Program-made: the position numbers and the translations under genes
Shown: piece after piece, positions 1 through 6,064 of the stretch
Numbering within the stretch: position 1 is the stretch's first letter
Layout: each line of letters starts with the position of its first letter
Assembly: GCA_902783295.1 (NCBI GenBank)
Contig: CACZQT010000365.1
Span: 1 to 13,297 of the forward strand
Source: an uncultured Lachnospiraceae bacterium
Lineage (GTDB): Bacteria > Bacillota > Clostridia > Lachnospirales > Lachnospiraceae
Length of the DNA: 13,297 nucleotides
Direction of reading: 5' to 3'
The notes under the pieces: generated by a model
The model's database searches: none
What the model saw: only the letters and a program-made list of their open reading frames with translations
Told to the model about the DNA's origin: nothing

Positions 1-2070
1 GAAACCATCCGGGGCCTGATCTCGGAGGGAATCCTCTGCTCCGTAGAAGAGCTTGGGTTTACGAGAGAGCTTACAGATGATTCACCGGACTATGGAATCT
101 TTATTTTCGATGAGGATGCGGAAGTTGGGGCGGATGCCGTTAAGGCGCTCGACCTTTCCGATGTCATCTTTACCATTGAACCGCCTATGGCCAGGAAGGA
201 CTGCTTCCGGGTGCTTGGAATTGCCCGGGAAGTGGCGGCGGTTTTCGGCCTGTCTTTCCGGGAACCGGACGTGCGTTTCGAGGAAAACGGGGAAAAAATC
301 GAAGACTATCTGTCGGTCCGGGTGAAGGACGGCGTGGCCTGTACCCGTTATTGTGCGAGAGTTGTCAAGAATCTGAAGCTGGGGCCTTCTCCCCGCTGGA
401 TGCAGCGGCTGCTGATTTCTTCCGGTATCCGTCCGGTTAATAACCTGGTAGATATTACCAACTATGTGATGGAAGAATACGGCCAGCCGATTCTGGCTTT
501 TGACCTGGAAAGCCTTGTCGGGCACCAGCTGGTCCTGGAACATGCCGAAGACGGGCATAAATTCCGCACGCTGGACGGGCAGCTCCGGAATGTGAGTGCG
601 GAAACTCTGATGCTCTGCGACGGACAGATGCCGATCGGTATCGCAGGCATCATGGGCGGAGCCAGTACCAAAGTATCCGAAAGCGGCCGGAATATTGTTC
701 TGGAAGCCGCCTGCTTTGATGGCGCCTATATCCGCCGGATGTCGAAACAGCTGGGGCTTTCTACAGAGATTTCCCGTCGCTTCGCCAGGGGGCTGGATGC
801 GAATTATGCGGAAGACGGCCTGAAACGCGCCTGCCAGCTGATTGAAGAGCTGGGCTGCGGTGAGGTCGTGGGAGGCATGATCGACGAATGTTCTACGGTT
901 GTAGGCAGCCGCCGGATCGCTTTCTCTCCTGAACGCATCAACCGTACTCTCGGTACGGATATTTCCGCAGAGGAAATGCTGGAGATTCTGGGAAGACTGG
1001 GCTGCCGTTATGATGAAGTGAACCATGATATAATCACCCCTATCGGAAGACAGGATATTGAAGGGGAAGCAGAACTGGCCGGGGAGATTTCCCGCCTGTA
1101 CGGGTATGACCGCATCCCGGTTACGATTCCGCGGGTGGAAACTACCCGGGGAAGCCTGCCTCTCAAGATGAAGATCGAAGCAATTGCCGGAAATCTGGCG
1201 GAGTTTTACGGGTACAGTCAGATCATGACATATTCCTTCGACGACCCGGCCACCTTTGACCGTCTGCGCCTGCCGGAGGATTCCCCGCTGCGCCGGTCGA
1301 TCCGCCTGCAGAATCCGCTGTCGCCGGAAAAGAGCATTCTGCGGACTACCGCCGTGGGCCATATGCTGTCAACGCTGGCACTGAATGTCCAGCGGAAGCA
1401 CCGCCGTGTCAGCCTGTATGAACTGGCAAATGTGTATATTTCTGTAAATCCGCATACTGTAGAGCTTCCGGATGAGCGTATGCAGTTTATCGCTGGGGCG
1501 TACGGGAGAGGGGATTTCTTTTCGCTGAAGGGCATTGCGGAAGAATTCTTCCGCAGGGTTGGTATGAAGGAGCCGGTGCATTATGATCCGTCAGCAGGCA
1601 TTCCTTTCCTGCATCCCGGCCGCCAGGCTGCGATGGTTTACCAGGGAGAAGCCGTGGGCTTCCTGGGTGAGGTGCATCCGCTGGTATCCGAATCGTACGG
1701 AATTCCGGAAAGGGTGACTCTTGTTGTTATCGACATGCCGAAAATCGTAGAGCGGGCAGATTTTACACAGAAATTCTCCGGACTGAACCGGCATGAGCGG
1801 ATTTCCAGGGATCTGGATCTTCTGGTGCTTGAAGCCGTTCCCGCGGGAGATGTGGAAATGTGGATCCGGACCGTGGCCGGCGATGCGCTGGAAAGGTTGG
1901 AACTGGCGGACGTCTACAGAGGACCGCAGGTTCCGGAAGGCTTCAAATCCATGACCTGGCACCTTCGCTTTCAGGCGGAGGGATACGATATTACGGATGA
2001 AGAGGTAAACCGGATTCTCGGACGCTTCCGGAGGGATCCGGAGGAACGGGGCATTGTCATGCGCCGCTGA
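1..2070 (+). CDS. pheT: Phenylalanine--tRNA ligase beta subunit, 5'-truncated by window edge
   Basis: This is the beta chain of the cytosolic (alpha-beta)2 enzyme that charges tRNA-Phe with phenylalanine using ATP. The reading frame is open from base 1, so the N-terminus lies outside the window. 689 codons are visible against about 800 in Firmicutes, so roughly 105 residues are missing. The visible part starts inside the tRNA-binding domain (SEGILCSVEELG, then LGIAREVAAVFG). The B3/B4 editing region follows (NNLVDITNYVMEEYGQP, GIAGIMGG, LEAACFDG, STEISRRFARGLD), then B5 (about residues 300-370) and the catalytic-like core. It ends with an FDX-ACB anticodon-binding domain (SRDLDLLV, DVYRGPQVPEG, ITDEEVN). 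The usual NRPDC motif reads ARKDC here. pheS presumably lies just upstream. A strong terminator follows 30 bp after the stop. The identification is secure; only the start is unknown. Confidence 0.97.
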   Translation, partial: ETIRGLISEGILCSVEELGFTRELTDDSPDYGIFIFDEDAEVGADAVKALDLSDVIFTIEPPMARKDCFRVLGIAREVAAVFGLSFREPDVRFEENGEKIEDYLSVRVKDGVACTRYCARVVKNLKLGPSPRWMQRLLISSGIRPVNNLVDITNYVMEEYGQPILAFDLESLVGHQLVLEHAEDGHKFRTLDGQLRNVSAETLMLCDGQMPIGIAGIMGGASTKVSESGRNIVLEAACFDGAYIRRMSKQLGLSTEISRRFARGLDANYAEDGLKRACQLIEELGCGEVVGGMIDECSTVVGSRRIAFSPERINRTLGTDISAEEMLEILGRLGCRYDEVNHDIITPIGRQDIEGEAELAGEISRLYGYDRIPVTIPRVETTRGSLPLKMKIEAIAGNLAEFYGYSQIMTYSFDDPATFDRLRLPEDSPLRRSIRLQNPLSPEKSILRTTAVGHMLSTLALNVQRKHRRVSLYELANVYISVNPHTVELPDERMQFIAGAYGRGDFFSLKGIAEEFFRRVGMKEPVHYDPSAGIPFLHPGRQAAMVYQGEAVGFLGEVHPLVSESYGIPERVTLVVIDMPKIVERADFTQKFSGLNRHERISRDLDLLVLEAVPAGDVEMWIRTVAGDALERLELADVYRGPQVPEGFKSMTWHLRFQAEGYDITDEEVNRILGRFRRDPEERGIVMRR

Positions 2071-2100
2071 AAACAGTGATAAAGAAAGAATGAACCGGAC

Positions 2101-2143
2101 AGGGCTGCAGTGAGTACAGGAATGTATTCGCGGCAGCCTTTTT
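2101..2143 (+). terminator. Intrinsic terminator of pheT
   Basis: A long hairpin is followed by five T. The lower stem is AGGGCTGC (2101-2108) with GCAGCCTT (2133-2140), including one G-T pair. After an A-G mismatch, the upper stem GTGAGTAC (2110-2117) pairs with GTATTCGC (2124-2131), including two G-T pairs. The loop is AGGAAT and the T-run is 2139-2143. It closes the pheT transcript and isolates gdhA. Confidence 0.88.
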
Positions 2144-2253
2144 GCACGATAAGCCCGGCCTTTTCAAAATTGTCATTATTTTACTTTCTGACACATGGAC
2201 TATATTTGATATATGCAAAACACAACAAAACAATGACTAATTTTCATAAGGAT

Positions 2254-2281
2254 TTGCAACTGTGATATTATTAAATAAACT
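2254..2281 (+). promoter_or_regulatory. Possible weak second promoter upstream of gdhA
   Basis: TTGCAA (2254-2259) and TAAACT (2276-2281) are separated by 16 bp within the AT-rich stretch 2160-2340. The match is weaker than the promoter at 2320-2348 and could be chance in such AT-rich DNA. Apart from the terminator, this candidate and the main promoter, nothing else was recognised in the 355-bp gap between pheT and gdhA. Confidence 0.3.
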
Positions 2282-2319
2282 TTGAATGGCATAAAACTTA
2301 AGAAAAATAAGAAAACGGA

Positions 2320-2348
2320 TTGACACGAAGAATAATTAAGCGTATACT
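2320..2348 (+). promoter_or_regulatory. Main sigma-A-type promoter of gdhA
   Basis: A perfect -35 box TTGACA (2320-2325) is followed after 17 bp by TATACT (2343-2348), one base from consensus. The start of transcription is expected near 2355, giving a leader of about 70 nt. The near-ideal boxes and spacing suggest strong expression. No operator was recognised, though the 110 bp upstream are AT-rich and could act as an UP element. Confidence 0.85.
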
Positions 2349-2425
2349 GGGTGATAATTACACATTTTCCGTATGGTGCGTGCATAAAAAACCACCGCTT
2401 GAGAGAATGAAAAGGAGGCTCTTTT

Positions 2426-3760
2426 ATGTCATATTTATCCGATGTTATGCAGATGGTACGTGAAATGAACCCGGCGGAACCGGAGTTCCACCAGGCCGTA
2501 AAAGAGGTTCTGGACTCCCTGGCTCCCGTGGTGAAGAAACACGAAAAAGAATATAAAGCCAATAAGGTCCTGGAACGTCTGGTGGAGCCGGAACGCAGCA
2601 TTTCTTTCCGTGTTCCCTGGGTGGATGATAAAGGCAAGGTTCAGGTGAACCGGGGCTTCCGTGTACAGTTCAACAGCGCACTGGGGCCGTATAAGGGCGG
2701 TCTGCGTTTCCATCCTTCCGTGAACCGCAGCAGCATGAACTTCCTGGCTTTCGAGCAGACCTTTAAGAATGCTCTGACCGGTCAGCCGATCGGCGGCGGC
2801 AAGGGTGGTTCCAACTTTAATCCGAAGGGAAAGTCGGATCGTGAGGTCATGGCTTTCTGCCAGAGCTTTATGACAGAGCTGCATAAATATATCGGACCGA
2901 ATGAAGATGTGCCTGCAGGCGATATCGGCGTAGGCGGCCGCGAAATCGGGTTCCTGTATGGACAGTACAAGCGGCTGACCAACCAGTATGAAGGCGTGCT
3001 GACCGGCAAAGGCCTGCTCTGGGGCGGCTCTCTGTGCCGTACCGAAGCTACCGGTTATGGTGTCTGCTATCTCTGCGAGGATATGCTGAATGCCCATGGA
3101 AAGAGCCTGGAAGGCGCTACCGTGGTCGTTTCCGGATCCGGAAATGTGGCAACTTATGCGGTGCAGAAGGCGCAGCAGATGGGAGCAAAGGTAGTGACTG
3201 TCAGCGACTCCAACGGCTATGTCTACGATCCGGACGGGATCAAGGTGGATGTGGTGAAGGAAATCAAGGAAGTGCGCCGCGGCAGAATCAGCGAATATGT
3301 GAAAATGGTGCCCACAGCCAGCTATCGTGACGGCAAGAAGGTCTGGGAAGTACCCTGCGATGTGGCGCTGCCCTGCGCGATCCAGAATGAACTGGACCTG
3401 GATGACGCGATGGATCTGGTTTCCGGCGGCTGCTTTGCGGTAACAGAAGGCGCCAACATGCCGACGACCAGAGAAGCTACGGATTACCTGCAGAGGAAGG
3501 GTGTTCTGTTTATGCCGGGCAAGGCCAGCAATGCCGGCGGCGTGGCGGTTTCCGCGCTTGAAATGAGCCAGAACAGCATGAGGCTGCGCCGCAGCTTTGA
3601 TGATGTGGACAGGGATCTGAAGAATATTATGGACGGTATCTGGACACAGGTTTCCACCGCCTCTGCTGATTATGGCATGGAAGGCAACTACGTAGCCGGA
3701 GCGAATATTGCCGGCTTCCGTAAGGTTGTTAAGGCTATGAGAGAACAGGGATTCGTATAA
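2426..3760 (+). CDS. gdhA: Glutamate dehydrogenase (hexameric, about 50 kDa type)
   Basis: This cytosolic enzyme interconverts glutamate and 2-oxoglutarate plus ammonium with a nicotinamide cofactor, linking nitrogen assimilation or amino-acid fermentation to the TCA intermediates. Its 444 residues match the family length. Substrate and catalytic residues line up with the clostridial enzyme shifted by one: K90 in PYKGGLRFHPSV, K114, K126 in GGGKGGSNF, and D166 in DVPAGDIGVGGREIG. A Rossmann domain follows (GSGNVA near residue 237). It also has EGANMPTT and KASNAGGVAVSALEMSQNS. The second-strand sequence VSDSNGY resembles NADP-type enzymes more than the NAD-type clostridial one, so NADP is favoured but not proven. 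The start has AAGGAGG (2412-2418) 7 nt upstream. The gene stands alone, with its own promoter upstream and a giant hairpin downstream. Confidence 0.96.
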   Translation: MSYLSDVMQMVREMNPAEPEFHQAVKEVLDSLAPVVKKHEKEYKANKVLERLVEPERSISFRVPWVDDKGKVQVNRGFRVQFNSALGPYKGGLRFHPSVNRSSMNFLAFEQTFKNALTGQPIGGGKGGSNFNPKGKSDREVMAFCQSFMTELHKYIGPNEDVPAGDIGVGGREIGFLYGQYKRLTNQYEGVLTGKGLLWGGSLCRTEATGYGVCYLCEDMLNAHGKSLEGATVVVSGSGNVATYAVQKAQQMGAKVVTVSDSNGYVYDPDGIKVDVVKEIKEVRRGRISEYVKMVPTASYRDGKKVWEVPCDVALPCAIQNELDLDDAMDLVSGGCFAVTEGANMPTTREATDYLQRKGVLFMPGKASNAGGVAVSALEMSQNSMRLRRSFDDVDRDLKNIMDGIWTQVSTASADYGMEGNYVAGANIAGFRKVVKAMREQGFV

Positions 3761-3778
3761 CCAGGAGGAGATGTCCCC

Positions 3779-3853
3779 CTCCCCTGCCTGGCAGAAGTAA
3801 AGATCCGCCGCACGGGATGTGCGGCGGTTCTTTACTTCTGCCAGGCAGGGGAG
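3779..3853. terminator. Giant inverted repeat, probable bidirectional terminator between convergent genes
   Basis: Two 35-base arms (3779-3813 and 3819-3853) pair with one T-T mismatch (3804/3828) around a 5-nt loop, GGGAT. The inner part looks like an ordinary two-way terminator: a GC-rich CCGCCGCAC stem flanked by AAAGA on the left and TTCTTT on the right. The outer 16 bp or so (CTCCCCTGCCTGGCAG and its complement) exceed what termination needs. It lies 18 bp after the gdhA stop and 78 bp beyond the stop of the convergent membrane-protein gene. The direct repeat GGAGATG occurs at 3767-3773 and 3850-3856, the second overlapping the arm. Confidence 0.85.
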
Positions 3854-3931
3854 ATGGAACATCAGGACGCTCCCCGTGCCCCGGCTGCTCATGGGGGGCA
3901 GGGAGAGAATGCTGTTATTCTGCCGGTTCGG

Positions 3932-4231
3932 TTACTGGCTGTACGGAAGGGTACGCAGCATGCTCTCCCATAATCTGGAAAGTTCGCTTCCGTACGGGCG
4001 AAGGGCTGCGATGCTGTAAAGCAGGACGGCGCCTAAAAGTACCAGGCAGACGCCCAGAACAATTCCGGTGACAGCCCGTTTCTGCCGGACTTCTCTGCGA
4101 TAGCAGGACAGCGCGCCGAGAAAAATGGCGGCGCAGCCCAGAATCAGTGTGATGACAGGGAACAGCAGAGTAAAAAGCCCGGCGGTTCCCAGAGCCATAG
4201 ACCAGGAGGCATAAGGAGAATGCATGCTCAT
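3932..4231 (-). CDS. Small membrane protein, DUF4190-like
   Basis: This is a 99-residue hydrophobic protein of unknown role. From about residue 8 to 70 it has two to three membrane segments: LGTAGLFTLLFPVITLILG running into AAIFLGAL, then AVTGIVLGVCLVLLGAVLL. They are separated by a short basic loop (CYRREVRQKRA). This glycine-rich hairpin plan, with a charged loop and K/R-A-x-x-GIxLG, resembles DUF4190-type proteins; the family call is by eye only. The start MSMHSPY at 4231 is chosen because AGAGGA precedes it at 5-6 nt; the same frame runs open upstream to an ATG at 4285, which overlaps the VanW gene and has no ribosome site. It starts 25 bp after the VanW gene ends, so the two are probably co-transcribed. 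Confidence 0.72.
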   Translation of the reverse strand: MSMHSPYASWSMALGTAGLFTLLFPVITLILGCAAIFLGALSCYRREVRQKRAVTGIVLGVCLVLLGAVLLYSIAALRPYGSELSRLWESMLRTLPYSQ

Positions 4232-4256
4232 GAGTTCCTCTTTCAAAAACGGAGTT

Positions 4257-5798
4257 TTAGTCTTCATCCAGCAGGATGAGTTCATCGATCTCTCCCTGCT
4301 CTATTTCTTCTTCCTCGTTCTTCTTTTTCTTTTTGGACGTTGTCTCTTCTTCCTCGGGCTCTTCGTAATCATCCTCGTCGCCTGAGTCTTCTCCCTCTTC
4401 CATTTCCAGGTCAAGTTCTGCTTCGAGTTCTTCTTCGTAATGGGCTGTGCCTCTGTAGATTGTCTTGGAGGTTCCCATATAGTCGTCATAATTCATCTGA
4501 TCGCGGCTGACTACCTGGCCGTTTTCTTTTACCACTTTTGTCAGAGTGGAGACGACAGCGGGGTGTGTGCTGCCTTCAGAACGCTCTTCGCCGTAGGCCA
4601 TTTCAGGATCTTCCACGATTTTCGGCTCGACTTCGGAATAGGAGATGGTGTCCGAAACAAATTCGACCGTACGGCTTTCGGGACGGGTTTCTTTTCCGTA
4701 TACACTGAAATAAAGGCCGGAGCCGTCCGCGTCGGAAGCCAGGTAAATGGGATAGGAGAGGTTATTGGTAAACCGGAAATCCTTGTTGCCTTCCGAGATG
4801 GCGGCATCCGAAGAATAGGGAACGTAATTTACTACCATGGAGTGCGGATGACGTTCATCGATCTGCAGTTCGGCGCGGATGACGGCATTGTACAGGGTCG
4901 TGGATACCTGACAGACGCCGCCGCCGTAGGAAAGTTCCGTATCCCCGTTGACATACTGCGGCGCCATTTCATAGCCGTTTTCCGGTGTACGGGGCAGTAT
5001 GGTGCGGCTTAAGGAAAAGGATTCACCGGGCATCAGAACTGTGCCGTTGATGCGCTCGGCCGCTATGCGAATGTTGGTTTTTCTGGCGGAACTGCTGGAA
5101 GAGTAGTCGGTATGGTAGGTCCCCAGCTTGTCCTGAACGGCAGAAAGCATCTCTCCGGTCACATCGGCAATGGAAATGTTTACGGAGGCTTCAATGGTAA
5201 GATTTCCGGAGAGGTTCTTGTCCAGAGCCTGTGAGATGGAAGCAACGGTGGCGTCCACATCTGTTTCCATGCCGTGAACATCGTTGGTGACTACAAAATT
5301 CCGGCTGGAGTCGCGTATCAGGGTGGCCTCTACCGGTTCGGTGTCGTGGACGGCAATCTTTTCCCGAACGAAGTTTTCCACTGCGGAAACATCGTAGGTG
5401 TACACAATGTCCACGTCCAGGCTTTCCGCTTTCAGGTCCTTCTTTTCTTTATAGCGGGAAATAAAGGAACCGCTTTTTCCCAGTGTGGCCGCATCAGCCA
5501 GAGCACTGTCCGCGTTCCAGGAAAGTCCCAGTTCCCGCAGGGAGATCTGTTCGGCCTGCCCGTCGAAGGTGACTGTCAGCATGGAATCTGCTAGGGTTTC
5601 GAAAATCCGGTTGATTTTTGCCCGGGCTTCCCCCAGTGTAAGACCGCCCAGGTTTTCACCCAGAGAAGTGATTCCGTCTTCCAGGACAGTTTCATCCGTC
5701 ACTTCGGAGGCTGCTTCCGCCGGGAAAATGGAAAGAAGCAGACTGCCTGAACAGAGAAGGCAGAAGAAAAAAAGAAATAATTTGCGAAGCATGTTCAT
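4257..5798 (-). CDS. Exported VanW-domain protein with peptidoglycan-binding-like and G5-like regions
   Basis: This 513-residue envelope protein is of a type common in Clostridia; its biochemical activity is not established. The order is: signal peptide or N-terminal anchor (residues 1-30, MNMLRKLFLFFFCLLC, ending near AEAA); a PG_binding_4-like region (about 43-200: GGLTLGEARAKI, LRELGLSWNAD, GKSGSFISRY, GMETDVDATVASI); a VanW domain (about 225-350: ARKTNIRIAAERINGTVL, PGESFSLS, GGGVCQVSTTLYNAVIRAEL, ERHPHSMVVNYVP, NNLSYPIYL); a G5-like region (about 365-445, ending KTIYRGT); and a highly charged tail of about 65 residues (acidic, then KKKKK, then acidic). The start at 5798 has AAGGAAA about 9 nt upstream. 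VanW was first named in a vancomycin-resistance cluster, but nothing here suggests resistance: no vanHAX or vanRS genes are present. It is divergent from the NlpC/P60 gene and followed by the small membrane protein. Confidence 0.92.
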   Translation of the reverse strand: MNMLRKLFLFFFCLLCSGSLLLSIFPAEAASEVTDETVLEDGITSLGENLGGLTLGEARAKINRIFETLADSMLTVTFDGQAEQISLRELGLSWNADSALADAATLGKSGSFISRYKEKKDLKAESLDVDIVYTYDVSAVENFVREKIAVHDTEPVEATLIRDSSRNFVVTNDVHGMETDVDATVASISQALDKNLSGNLTIEASVNISIADVTGEMLSAVQDKLGTYHTDYSSSSSARKTNIRIAAERINGTVLMPGESFSLSRTILPRTPENGYEMAPQYVNGDTELSYGGGVCQVSTTLYNAVIRAELQIDERHPHSMVVNYVPYSSDAAISEGNKDFRFTNNLSYPIYLASDADGSGLYFSVYGKETRPESRTVEFVSDTISYSEVEPKIVEDPEMAYGEERSEGSTHPAVVSTLTKVVKENGQVVSRDQMNYDDYMGTSKTIYRGTAHYEEELEAELDLEMEEGEDSGDEDDYEEPEEEETTSKKKKKNEEEEIEQGEIDELILLDED

Positions 5799-5848
5799 AT
5801 ATATAACTTTCCTTGCTTAAAATATGAAAAACAAATTTAACAAATCTA

Positions 5849-5871
5849 CTGTGTTTAACAGTATAACACAG
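5849..5871. promoter_or_regulatory. Inverted repeat over the VanW-gene promoter -10, possible operator
   Basis: CTGTGTT (5849-5855) and AACACAG (5865-5871) form a perfect 7-bp inverted repeat with a 9-bp spacer. The repeat covers the -10 box (5860-5865) and the expected start of the minus-strand promoter. A dimeric repressor bound here would block that promoter. It could also fold as a short hairpin at the start of the transcript. No known operator was recognised. Confidence 0.4.
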
Positions 5872-5887
5872 GTTTTTTGAATTGCAA
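5860..5887 (-). promoter_or_regulatory. Promoter of the VanW / membrane-protein operon
   Basis: Read on the minus strand, the -35 is TTGCAA (5887-5882) and the -10 is TATACT (5865-5860), with a 16-bp spacer. Transcription should start near 5853, giving a leader of about 55 nt. An A-tract on the plus strand (5901-5908) lies where an UP element would sit. Confidence 0.75.
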
Positions 5888-5900
5888 GGGCTAAAATACG

Positions 5901-5934
5901 AAAAAAAACAGGGTAATACCCGTGTAATTTTTTT
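5901..5934. promoter_or_regulatory. A-tract / GGGTAATACCC palindrome / T-tract between divergent promoters
   Basis: A run of eight A (5901-5908), a perfect 11-base palindrome GGGTAATACCC (5911-5921) and a run of seven T (5928-5934) sit almost exactly midway between the two divergent -35 boxes (5887 and 5943). The palindrome centre is 29 and 27 bp from them. The tracts fit UP elements for the two promoters, and the palindrome fits a shared regulator site. With a 1-nt centre and only three G-C pairs on each side, it makes a poor terminator. Confidence 0.45.
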
Positions 5935-5942
5935 GTAACATC

Positions 5943-5971
5943 TTGACCTTTTCCGAAAAACGTGATACACT
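5943..5971 (+). promoter_or_regulatory. Promoter of the NlpC/P60 wall-enzyme gene
   Basis: TTGACC (5943-5948) and TACACT (5966-5971) are 17 bp apart, each one base off consensus. Transcription should start near 5978, leaving a leader of about 87 nt before the ATG at 6065. Confidence 0.8.
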
Positions 5972-5980
5972 AAACGCATC

Positions 5981-5998
5981 TTTGCGGGATGACGCAAA
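5981..5998 (+). other. Hairpin at the 5' end of the NlpC/P60 mRNA leader
   Basis: TTTGCG (5981-5986) pairs perfectly with CGCAAA (5993-5998) around the loop GGATGA. It starts within a few bases of the predicted transcript start. A stem placed there is often an mRNA stabiliser. It has no T-run after it, so it is not a terminator. Confidence 0.45.
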
Positions 5999-6064
5999 TA
6001 TTGTTTTAATCATTAAGAAGAAATGGCAAACGACACCGAATGGTGGAAATCGGGAGTATATGCT

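Noticed and set aside
2435..3892. 485-codon open frame on the minus strand opposite gdhA.
   Set aside because: It mirrors gdhA codon usage, shows no recognisable domain, would run through the giant hairpin, and lies opposite a clearly conserved gene.
4257..5798. Reading the VanW gene as a glycopeptide-resistance determinant.
   Set aside because: VanW domains are widespread in Clostridia outside resistance clusters, and no ligase, dehydrogenase, dipeptidase or two-component genes accompany it here.
5978..6050. Resemblance to a cyclic-di-GMP-I (GEMM) riboswitch: GATGACGCAAA, then ATGGCA...CCGAATGG, as in parts of that aptamer.
   Set aside because: The 5' core (GGCAAACC with a GNRA-capped stem) is missing before GACGCAAA. 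The closing stem does not form, and the transcript would start inside the aptamer. The GACGCAAA bases are better explained by the perfect TTTGCG/CGCAAA hairpin. A covariance-model scan would settle it.
6023..6064. In-frame N-terminal extension of the NlpC/P60 protein (MANDTEWWKSGVYA).
   Set aside because: It would put 14 residues before a textbook signal peptide, and AAGAAG is a poor, badly spaced ribosome site. The start at 6065 is better.
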